Assembly: GCF_003390935.1 (NCBI RefSeq)
Contig: NZ_QNQZ01000001.1
Location: forward strand, 930,001 to 994,000
Direction of reading: 5' to 3'
Length of the DNA stretch: 64,000 nt
DNA from: Lewinella sp. IMCC34191
GTDB taxonomy: Bacteria; Bacteroidota; Bacteroidia; Chitinophagales; Saprospiraceae
This document shows, piece after piece, positions 1-7,292 of this stretch. Under the pieces are notes generated by a model, which ran no database searches, had not been told where the DNA came from, and saw only the letters and a program-made list of their open reading frames with translations. Numbering within the stretch: position 1 is the first letter of the stretch; the number at the start of each line of letters is the position of its first letter. Made by a program: the position numbers and the translations under genes.

Positions 1-158
1 CCCTACTAGGGTTGGATTTGTGGGGAACAAACCGACCGACCACAACTGAGTGAATGGGAATATGCTGCGGTAAATAGCGGCGATCCCTTCCGGCTTTGCA
101 AAGCCCTGCACCGATTTCTATTACCCTTTATTTTATGACCGTGTTGACCCAGTCTTGA
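1..158. other. Intergenic segment at left window edge
   Basis: No coding frame, RNA gene or clear promoter could be supported in these bases. They lie just upstream of a decayed S41 peptidase copy and may hold the remains of its promoter. Confidence 0.4.
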
Positions 159-1072
159 TCACTGCGTTTCTGCTCCTTATTCATCCTCTGCCTCAGTTCG
201 CTACCGGTAGGTGCCCAGCACGCACCGCGTGAGGCGGCAACCCGCTATCTGGATGAATTTTTTGCAATCGTGCGTGCGCGGGGTGCCGGACCGGGAGAAT
301 TATGACTGGTCAGCGCTACGCCAGCGTGCCGACAGCATCGCGCAGCAGGCTACCACCCCGAAAGAAACCTATCCTGCCCTGCGGGATGTCCTGGAACGCG
401 TGATCCGGCATTCGTTTTTAGTCGACCCTGACGGCACGGATAACTGGAAATCAGGGGGCGATGGATCGACGGATCCGGACGGCATCCGGGATATTCCGCA
501 GGCCACCGGTCGTGTTATCAGTCCACAAGTGAGCTATGTGGCCGTCCCGGCGGTTGCCTGTGGGCACGGCCCTACCCTACGGTACTTTGCCGATTCATTG
601 TAGGCGCTGATCGCTCGACTCGACGGTCCCCACACCCGCGGGTGATTGATTGAATTACGCCGAACCGGTGGGGGTAATTGCTGGCCGATGCTCGCCGGTA
701 TCGGACCCATTCCCGGCGAAGGAACGGCCGTTTACTTCATGAATCGGGATGGTAGCCAGGCCAGCCCCTATGGCTACCGGAAGGGCGCCTCGGTACTCGG
801 ACGCCGACAGGTCAAGGTAGGTGGAAGTACTGACCAACGGACGTACCGCCAGCTCGGGAGAAGTTATAACGGTCGTCTTCCGCGGACGACCGGATACCCG
901 AAGCTTCGGAGCGGCCACGGCCGGCTATTCAACAACCAACGCCACCATTTTTTTATCCGACGGAGCCATGCTGAATCTGACCGTCTCCGTATACGGCGAC
1001 CGGAATAAGCATGCTTACGGCAACAAAATCGAGCCGGACGTCATGACCGACGATGCGCTGTCGGAGGCGGTG
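159..1072 (+). pseudogene. Decayed S41-family peptidase (paralogue of the gene at 2482-3474)
   Basis: Read across frames, this stretch matches the intact S41 peptidase at 2482-3474 almost end to end. A signal-peptide-like segment (ending about VGAQ) and the RYLDEFF motif sit in one frame (159 to about 288) with no start codon. The match then shifts frame. Two in-frame nonsense codons follow: TAG at 601-603 where the paralogue has Gln160-region codon CAG, and TGA at 643-645 where the paralogue has Trp. Near 810-825 about 40 bases (the segment before the catalytic TASSGE) are missing, which shifts the frame again. The TASSGE serine motif and the TAGYSTTN motif are still readable at about 842-950. 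Several independent lesions make a true pseudogene much more likely than sequencing error. Homology ends near 1072; the next 260 bases before the desaturase hold nothing I recognise. Confidence 0.85.
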
Positions 1073-1335
1073 CCCCCCCCTTACGTGCTGCGGTTCCGGG
1101 GCAACGGGTCGGGCAGACTTAGCAACCTTTTATCCTGCCGTGAAATGCGAAACGTGGCAAGTCAGCTTTGGAAACAAACCCGAACATTAACGATTCCCTC
1201 CACCCGAAATCTAACAATTGGCGGAGTGCACCGTTATAGTTAGCAGGGCAACAACTGAAGGAGATCCGATTCCTTCTTCCAATCTTGGTACCGGCTTTGG
1301 CCACTTTCTGCCCCCATATTCACTTCTATACCATT

Positions 1336-2391
1336 ATGGCCAAACCCATTCAACTCGGCGTTGAAGATATCCAACAGTCGCTGAAACACTGGAAATCCAT
1401 CATTGCCGAATACCAGCGCGCCAATACCTGGCGGGCGGTCGGTCAGCTGTTTACCAGCTTCGGTCCCTTCCTTGCGCTTTGGATCCTCATGTACTTTACC
1501 GTATCGTATTCGGTACTGCTCACCCTGGCGCTCGGCGTGGTCAACGCCTTCTTCCTGGTGCGGATCTTCATCATCCAGCACGACTGCGGTCACTACTCCT
1601 TCCTCGCTAAACGCAAGGTCAACGACGCCGTAGGTTTCGTCTGCTCCTTCTTTAGTTCCATTCCTTATACCTACTGGGCCCGGGTGCACAGTTTTCACCA
1701 CGGCCACACCGGACAGTTGGAGCACCGCGACATCGGTGATATCAATTTCGTGACCGCCGAGGAGTTCCGAAATTTCGGCAGGTGGGGCAAGCTGAAGTAC
1801 CGTGTATTTCGCAGTCCGTTGGTGCTGTTCCTGGTCGTCCCCGTGATTTACTTCAGCGTCGTTCTACGAATATCCAAAATCAACTTCCCCGGCTGGTCGC
1901 CGGTCATCCGGAAGCAGAATATCAATAATATCCTGATCCTGCTTACGTACGCGGGCATCGGTTACCTGGTCGGCTGGAAGGCTTTCCTGATCGTACAGGG
2001 TAGTATCGTCTTCTTCTTCAGCATTATCGCTTTCTGGTTCTTTTACGTCCAGCACCAGCACGACCACACCTATATGCAGTGGACGAAGAACTGGGATTAC
2101 CTCACCGCCGCCATCAAGGGAGCCACCTTTTATAAGCTGCCCCGCTTCATGCACTTTCTGACCGGCAACATCGGTTACCACCACCTGCACCACCTCAGCA
2201 GTCGGATACCGAACTACAATCTGCGCCGCTGCGCCCGGGAAAATCCCGTTCTCCAGGCCCACGTTACTCAACTCACGTTCCTGAAGAGCCTCCCCCTGAT
2301 GTTCAACAAACTCTGGGACGAGGAAAAGCAGCGCATGATCTCCTTCCGCGAATTCTACCGTCACGAAGCTATGTCTTCCGCGGCCAGCTAG
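1336..2391 (+). CDS. Membrane fatty acid desaturase
   Basis: Diiron membrane desaturase that introduces a double bond into an acyl chain, adjusting membrane fluidity. 351 aa. The three histidine boxes of the FA_desaturase family are present: HDCGH (residues 82-86), HSFHH (118-122) and HHLHH near residue 285, the last inside GYHHLHHLSSRIPNY, which resembles omega-6/delta-12 type enzymes. Four or more hydrophobic segments flank the boxes (about 40-80 and 165-235). The ATG at 1336 (MAKPIQ) is preferred over a start 17 codons upstream because family members begin here. The gene stands alone between a decayed and an intact copy of the same S41 peptidase, so it may have been trapped between the arms of a local duplication. 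Substrate position and electron donor cannot be read from sequence. Confidence 0.9.
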   Translation: MAKPIQLGVEDIQQSLKHWKSIIAEYQRANTWRAVGQLFTSFGPFLALWILMYFTVSYSVLLTLALGVVNAFFLVRIFIIQHDCGHYSFLAKRKVNDAVGFVCSFFSSIPYTYWARVHSFHHGHTGQLEHRDIGDINFVTAEEFRNFGRWGKLKYRVFRSPLVLFLVVPVIYFSVVLRISKINFPGWSPVIRKQNINNILILLTYAGIGYLVGWKAFLIVQGSIVFFFSIIAFWFFYVQHQHDHTYMQWTKNWDYLTAAIKGATFYKLPRFMHFLTGNIGYHHLHHLSSRIPNYNLRRCARENPVLQAHVTQLTFLKSLPLMFNKLWDEEKQRMISFREFYRHEAMSSAAS

Positions 2392-2481
2392 TTTTTTTTC
2401 GCCTCCCCGGCGTGCCGGTCCAATAAGACCGAACCGCAGAATGAACCTAGCGACTAGCCGTATATTCCGTAAAAGGCCGGA

Positions 2482-3474
2482 ATGAGAAGCTGTTTTAGCA
2501 TACTGTGCATCCTCCTTTCCGTACTAGGAAAAGGGCAGGACGTAGGGCACGATACCGTGACTGCGTATCTCGACGAATTCTTCAACCTCGTTAGCACACG
2601 CATCCTGGACCGCGAGCAGTTCGACTGGATGGTGCTGCGCGCGCGGGCCGATAGTCTGACCGCGGGAGCCACCACCACGTCGGAAACCTACCCCGCCCTG
2701 CGACAGGTACTGCGGGAGGTCAATCCGCATTCCTTTCTTGCCGACCCGGACTACTCGGAGAAATGGAAATCGGGGGGCGATACCGAAGGATCCGAACCTC
2801 CACCGGAAATTCCCCAGGCCACCGGTCGCGTGATCAGTGCCACGATCAGCTACGTAAAAATCCCGATGGTAAGCAGCGGCCACCCCCCTACCCTGCGGCG
2901 CTTTGCCGATTCGCTGCAGCGCTTGATCGCCCGTCTGGACGGTCCCGAAACCAAAGCCTGGGTAGTGGACCTACGGGGAAATACGGGGGGCAACTGCTGG
3001 CCGATGCTGGCAGGTGTGGGCCCCGTTCTGGGCCAGGGCACCGCCGGCTACTTCATGAACCGGAATGGTAACCAGGCCACGCCCTGGAAGTACCGGAAAG
3101 GGGCCTCGATAATGGGTCGCCAGCGACAAACCCAGGTGCGCGGTCGCCCCTACCAATTACGGCATCCGGATCCCCACGTGGCCGTACTAACCGACGAGCG
3201 AACCGCCAGTTCGGGAGAGGTCCTGGCCGTGTCCTTCCGGGGCCGTCCGCGTACCCGCACCTTTGGAACCCCGACGGCGGGCTACTCCACTACGAACTCC
3301 ACGATTTTCCTATCCGACGGGGCCATGCTTCAATTGACGGTTTCGGTGTATGGCGACCGCAATAAGCAGGCGTACGGTGATGAACTTATCCCCGACGTCG
3401 TAAGCAAGGATCCGCTTACGGATGCCGTACAGTGGCTCGAGGCGGAGGTAAAAGGCATGACGGGGGAGCGCTAA
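2482..3474 (+). CDS. S41-family (tail-specific) peptidase, exported
   Basis: 330 aa, probably a periplasmic or surface serine peptidase of family S41. A short hydrophobic signal peptide occupies residues 1-18. The catalytic core follows: DLRGNTGGNCW (about 163-173) is the substrate-binding strand and loop, TASSGE (241-246) carries the likely nucleophile Ser243, and GTPTAGYSTTN (262-272) is the conserved motif after it. There is no PDZ domain, and the CtpA-type catalytic lysine is not seen, so it belongs to the smaller IRBP/TSP-like branch rather than to CtpA. Its closest relative in the window is the pseudogene at 159-1072. Substrate unknown. Confidence 0.8.
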   Translation: MRSCFSILCILLSVLGKGQDVGHDTVTAYLDEFFNLVSTRILDREQFDWMVLRARADSLTAGATTTSETYPALRQVLREVNPHSFLADPDYSEKWKSGGDTEGSEPPPEIPQATGRVISATISYVKIPMVSSGHPPTLRRFADSLQRLIARLDGPETKAWVVDLRGNTGGNCWPMLAGVGPVLGQGTAGYFMNRNGNQATPWKYRKGASIMGRQRQTQVRGRPYQLRHPDPHVAVLTDERTASSGEVLAVSFRGRPRTRTFGTPTAGYSTTNSTIFLSDGAMLQLTVSVYGDRNKQAYGDELIPDVVSKDPLTDAVQWLEAEVKGMTGER

Positions 3475-3532
3475 CGTTGGCAGTCCGCTATTTCCTGCGC
3501 CCATCCCCAAACTTAGCGGCGTAGCCGCTGGC

Positions 3533-3860
3533 CTACAAAATGGCCGGATAGTCCTCGCTCTCAATCAGGGTTTTGACGGCCTCCCGTTTGTCGACGGTTT
3601 GCACGTAACAAGCCTCACAGATTTTATAGCCCATGCATTAGGCCAGCCCGGCAGTCCGGTCCTGGGGGATGTACCGCCAGCCCTGATAGTCGGTGGTATA
3701 CATCTTAGCGGAGCACTCCTCCCACAGTTCCTCCTCGCGGGCATTGGCGTAGTTGTGAACGGCTTGCGACGGATTTTGCCCCGTACACAGGCATGAAAGT
3801 CGTTCAAAGTAAATGGAATGATACCGCCTCGATAAGGGTATTCGCCAAGGCAGTACCCAT
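3533..3860 (-). pseudogene. Decayed small gene with a CxxC motif
   Basis: On the minus strand a coding-like sequence reads MGTALANTLIEAVSFH, shifts frame near 3812, continues as NYANAREEELWEECSAKMY and on to GWRYIPQDRTAGLA, meets an in-frame TAA (about 3633-3635), and continues in the same frame as MGYKICEACYVQTVDKREAV to a TAG at 3533-3535. The composition looks like real protein and unlike the overlapping frames, which suggests a small gene of about 105 codons broken by one frameshift and one stop. No family recognised; the ICEAC motif could bind metal. It could also be a chance frame. Confidence 0.4.
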
Positions 3861-3872
3861 GTTACAGACAGC

Positions 3873-5432
3873 TTACGGAGCCTCCTGGTGTTCCAGCGAC
3901 CCTGCCAATTTGTAAAAAGGCGCGTCTATGTCACGGAAGATGTAGCCGTCGGCGTCGACGATAGCTTGCGTAGCACCGCCGCCGCAGAAGTTAGCCAGGT
4001 CGCGGGGGGAGAAGGCATCCAGCATTCCGTCATTTCCTTCAATGGGCACGAAGAAGTGCTCGGAGTTTTTCCAGCCTCCGTGCATTACACGGGCGGCCCA
4101 GAGGTCCTTATGCTTCAGGCTATCGATACAGACGTTGATTACGCTGATTTCCCCTGCATTGCGCTGTTCAAAGTCCTTCATCAACGGAATATCGTCGACG
4201 ATGGAGGAACCGGCGAATTGCGCCGACCAAAAATTGATTAGCAGCGGCTCCCCGGCGTAGCGGGTCAACAAGCCCCGGAAGGCGAGCTTATCCAGGGTCA
4301 GCGAATCCGCTTCAAATCCGTTTTCCCGGCGGGTGCCGTCTTCCAGTAAACGCGTAAACTCCGCTACCTGCGCGTCAAAAGCAGCTTGTTCTTCCGGACT
4401 CAATCGGTCATAATAGGCCCGGTTGGGGATACCCATGCTAAGATACCACCGAGCAGAAGCGCCCAAATACTCGGAATGAATAGGTCCCGGAAGGTTCTCC
4501 TTCAGAAAATTGGTTTGCCAATCCCCATAGCCCTCCCACGGCCGTTGCTGCCAGTTGCCGTAGGTAATCGACCTTTCCCCCGATTGGGCGACCTTTTTCA
4601 AGTATTGGACTTGTAGCAAAGCCTGCAGTCCGTTAGCCAGAGAAAAATCCTGTAATTGGTCCGGCGCTTCGTAGCGGTCTGTACGGAAAGGCGCGAAGGC
4701 TTCCCCGGCAAAGTCGATCCTTTGGTTAGCCAGTTCCGGATTCCGGGACGCCTCCGCCAACCATATTTTGGTTACCTCTAAACGCCAGGCCCGGACCACC
4801 TGCTCTAAATAGTCGTATTCGGGTTCGGAGAGGGGACTTTCGGCTATCAATTCCTCAATCGTACGCGCATTGTCCTGGCGGGAGATGAGGTCGTCGCTGG
4901 CGTCTCCCGCGTAAACTGCCTCCAGCAGTCGTAGCCGCGCATCGACGATACTGTCTGCGCGGGTAGCGAAAATGTCTGCGTTTGCGGACGCAAACAAGCG
5001 ATCACTATCGTAGTCCATTTGCTCTAGCCGCTGAAAATTGATTTTGCCCGCACCGCGCCCAGTGGCCACGTTCGTTTTTTCCTGCCCCAAAGAATCCAGT
5101 ACAATGCGTAAGTCATCGCCGGCGAACAGCACCATATCGAGGAACCCGTTTTCGGTCCGTAGCGCGTAATGCTGTCCGTCCGTCACACGGTCTATGGTAA
5201 AACTAAAGTGGCCATCCTCCCCCATTCGTAAACCCTTGGTTCGGTATCCGCTCGGATCCAGATTACCCCGCAGCCAGGGACCGGCAAAAAGCGTGATAAA
5301 TTCGCCCGGTGCGTCCGCAAGAACGCCGCTCACCGTAGCCCCGCCCGCGGGCACCGTTTTTTCGGTGGTATCCTCCGTGGTTTGGCAAGACACGAGCAGC
5401 AGGCCCACAAAGAAAAGGAGGTAGGTTCTCAT
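3873..5432 (-). CDS. TlpA-like lipoprotein lacking the redox CxxC
   Basis: 519 aa lipoprotein (signal peptide with LLLVSC lipobox, lipidated Cys at about 16). The N-terminal third resembles the beta-rich DUF4369-like domain that precedes thioredoxin domains in Bacteroidota lipoproteins; a helical region follows (about 140-380); the C-terminus (about 390-510) has the thioredoxin-like layout beginning LLINFWSAQFAGSS. In working TlpA proteins this motif is W-C-x-x-C; here W402 is followed by S-A-Q-F-A-G-S, so both redox cysteines are absent. The true TlpA lipoprotein at 41659-42756 keeps WCGPC at residues 243-247 and serves as a comparison. It is therefore probably not a disulfide reductase; a binding or structural role is inference. 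Single gene, divergent from the oxidoreductase operon at 5804. Confidence 0.75.
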   Translation of the reverse strand: MRTYLLFFVGLLLVSCQTTEDTTEKTVPAGGATVSGVLADAPGEFITLFAGPWLRGNLDPSGYRTKGLRMGEDGHFSFTIDRVTDGQHYALRTENGFLDMVLFAGDDLRIVLDSLGQEKTNVATGRGAGKINFQRLEQMDYDSDRLFASANADIFATRADSIVDARLRLLEAVYAGDASDDLISRQDNARTIEELIAESPLSEPEYDYLEQVVRAWRLEVTKIWLAEASRNPELANQRIDFAGEAFAPFRTDRYEAPDQLQDFSLANGLQALLQVQYLKKVAQSGERSITYGNWQQRPWEGYGDWQTNFLKENLPGPIHSEYLGASARWYLSMGIPNRAYYDRLSPEEQAAFDAQVAEFTRLLEDGTRRENGFEADSLTLDKLAFRGLLTRYAGEPLLINFWSAQFAGSSIVDDIPLMKDFEQRNAGEISVINVCIDSLKHKDLWAARVMHGGWKNSEHFFVPIEGNDGMLDAFSPRDLANFCGGGATQAIVDADGYIFRDIDAPFYKLAGSLEHQEAP

Positions 5433-5803
5433 CGGTTACGGATTGAAGATATTTTTCTTGCTTCGATGGCTACACCAGGAAGTTAGCGAAATTCGAGCAC
5501 ATCCCGAGGTTGACGGGCATTTTCTCCTTCCGGGCTTTCCTTTTTTTCGCGACGTAGCGCAGGTTGAAGGAGTTTCGGGAAATGGAAGGCCGCGCTCCCT
5601 CCGATCCACTTTTTTCCTGCGCGCCGCCGCCCTGCGTAAAGATGAAATTTGGGCTCCCCGCTCACTTAACAATATGTACCCCATTATGGGGGGCAAGTAA
5701 AAAGAAATTTTGATGTTCGCTTAGTTTGCCGAACAAACAAACACGGGGAGCCTCTACCCGTTGCAGCCCCGTGCCACCATCGGCCAGCACGGAAAAACAC
5801 CGC
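5433..5803. promoter_or_regulatory. Divergent intergenic region ahead of the molybdenum enzyme operon
   Basis: About 370 bases between the TlpA-like lipoprotein (minus) and the oxidoreductase operon (plus). No convincing gene. Near the operon, TTAGTTTG (5721-5728) is close to the Bacteroidota -7 box, and a stem-loop can form between CACGGGG (5742-5748) and CCCCGTG (5767-5773) in the leader. A weak copy of the dispersed 17-bp repeat lies at 5615-5632. Confidence 0.35.
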
Positions 5804-6280
5804 ATGTCCTCCCCCCAAGAAATTAAGCTCACGGTCAACGGCAAGGCCGAGCGCCTGAGCGTCCGCCCCTGGGTGTCCTTACTCGATACCCTGCGCCATC
5901 ACCTTCACCTCAACGGGACCAAGAAAGGCTGCGATCACGGCCAGTGCGGTGCCTGCACCGTCATCTGCGACGGCGAGCGGATCCTCAGTTGCCTGACGCT
6001 GGGCGTGATGAAGGACGGCAGTGAGATCACCACCATCGAAGGCCTCGGCCAACCCGGTAATCTGCATCCCCTGCAGGAAGCCTTCCTGGAGCACGACGCC
6101 TACCAGTGCGGCTACTGCACCCCCGGACAGATATGCAGTGGCGTCGCCCTGATGAAGGAAGGGCACGCGAATACGCGGGAAGAAGTCAAGGAACTGATGA
6201 GCGGCAACCTCTGCCGCTGCGGGGCCAATACGAATATCATCGACGCCATCATGGCGGTAAAGGACGGCGCACATGAATGA
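5804..6280 (+). CDS. paoA: Aldehyde oxidoreductase (PaoABC/XDH family), [2Fe-2S] subunit
   Basis: 158 aa small subunit of a molybdenum hydroxylase of the xanthine oxidase family; it carries electrons from the molybdenum site to FAD. An N-terminal plant-type ferredoxin domain binds one [2Fe-2S] cluster through Cys43, Cys48, Cys51 and Cys63. The C-terminal helical domain binds the second through Cys102, Cys105, Cys137 and Cys139 (QCGYCTPGQ and CRCG). The ATG at 5804 (MSSPQE) is chosen because the 26 codons upstream look non-coding and overlap a leader stem. E. coli PaoA has a Tat signal; none is seen here, so the enzyme is probably cytoplasmic. It overlaps the FAD subunit gene by 8 bases, so the three genes form one operon. 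Confidence 0.92.
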   Translation: MSSPQEIKLTVNGKAERLSVRPWVSLLDTLRHHLHLNGTKKGCDHGQCGACTVICDGERILSCLTLGVMKDGSEITTIEGLGQPGNLHPLQEAFLEHDAYQCGYCTPGQICSGVALMKEGHANTREEVKELMSGNLCRCGANTNIIDAIMAVKDGAHE

Positions 6281-7292
6281 TTTTGCCTACTACAAAGCGA
6301 CGGACATCGACGGTGCCGTCAATGCCGCTGCCGGCCCCAAGAACAACTACATCGGCGGAGGGACAAACCTCATCGACCTGTGGAAGTACGACCTCGCCCA
6401 CCCCGAAAAGCTGGTGGACCTCAACGGCATCGACGAGCTCAAGGAGATCACCGAGCTACCCGACGGCGGGTTACGTCTGGGAGCGCTGGTCACCAATAAC
6501 GCCACGGCCTACCACCCGATCGTACAGGAGCGCTACCCGCTGCTGAGCCGGACCATACTGGCCGGTGCCACGCCGCAGATCCGCAACGCCGCCACCAATG
6601 GGGGAAATCTGCTGCAACGCACCCGCTGCTACTACTTTTACGATTCGTCCAGCCCGTGCAACAAACGGGTACCGGGATCGGGCTGCCCCGCCCGCGAGGG
6701 ACATAACCGCCTGCACGCTATTTTGGGCTACAGCGACGCGTGTATCGCGACCATGCCCTCCGACATGTGCGTGGCACTGGCCGCGCTGGAGGCCGTCGTC
6801 CGGGTTAAAGGACCGGAGGGGGAGCGCTGCATTCCCTTCATCGAATTCCACCGCCTGCCCGGCGAGCAACCCGAGAAGGACAACACCCTCCGCGAGGACG
6901 AGCTGATCCTGTCCGTCGATCTGCCGGCGCGTGGTTTTGCCGGGCACCATACCTATCTGAAATTGCGGGACCGGCATTCTTACGCCTTCGCCCTGGTGAG
7001 TGTCGCCATGGGCTACGAGCTCGACGGGGAGGGTAATATCTCCGTTGCCCGCATCGCCCTGGGGGGCGTCGCCCACAAGCCCTGGCGGGTCCCGGCCGCG
7101 GAGGAGCTTTTGGTCGGCAAGTCCCCCACCGAGGATCAGTTTGCGCGTGCCGCGGAGGCCATCCTGGAGGGAGCCAGCGGATTCGAGCACAATACCTTTA
7201 AAATCGATCTGGCCCACCGGGCTATTCTTCGCGCGGGTGCCATGGCCCACGATCCTTCTACCCAGCGCCCCGGCGCCAAACCTTCGCTATAA
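6273..7292 (+). CDS. paoB: Aldehyde oxidoreductase (PaoABC/XDH family), FAD-binding subunit
   Basis: 339 aa middle subunit; passes electrons from the iron-sulfur subunit through FAD to an acceptor. The FAD pyrophosphate loop is YIGGGTNLIDL (26-36) and the second FAD motif is ATNGGNLLQRTR (107-118). As in E. coli PaoB (YagS) there is an extra insertion with cysteines (Cys119, Cys129, Cys138, probably Cys157, around CNKRVPGSGC) that in PaoB holds an additional [4Fe-4S] cluster; this marks the PaoABC type rather than classical xanthine dehydrogenase. Overlaps its upstream neighbour by 8 bases and the downstream gene by 1 base (TAATG). Confidence 0.9.
   Translation: MNDFAYYKATDIDGAVNAAAGPKNNYIGGGTNLIDLWKYDLAHPEKLVDLNGIDELKEITELPDGGLRLGALVTNNATAYHPIVQERYPLLSRTILAGATPQIRNAATNGGNLLQRTRCYYFYDSSSPCNKRVPGSGCPAREGHNRLHAILGYSDACIATMPSDMCVALAALEAVVRVKGPEGERCIPFIEFHRLPGEQPEKDNTLREDELILSVDLPARGFAGHHTYLKLRDRHSYAFALVSVAMGYELDGEGNISVARIALGGVAHKPWRVPAAEELLVGKSPTEDQFARAAEAILEGASGFEHNTFKIDLAHRAILRAGAMAHDPSTQRPGAKPSL

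Noticed and set aside
5640-5803. Molybdenum-cofactor riboswitch before the oxidoreductase operon
   Set aside because: Only one short stem (CACGGGG/CCCCGTG) is visible; the multi-helix Moco RNA layout could not be made out.
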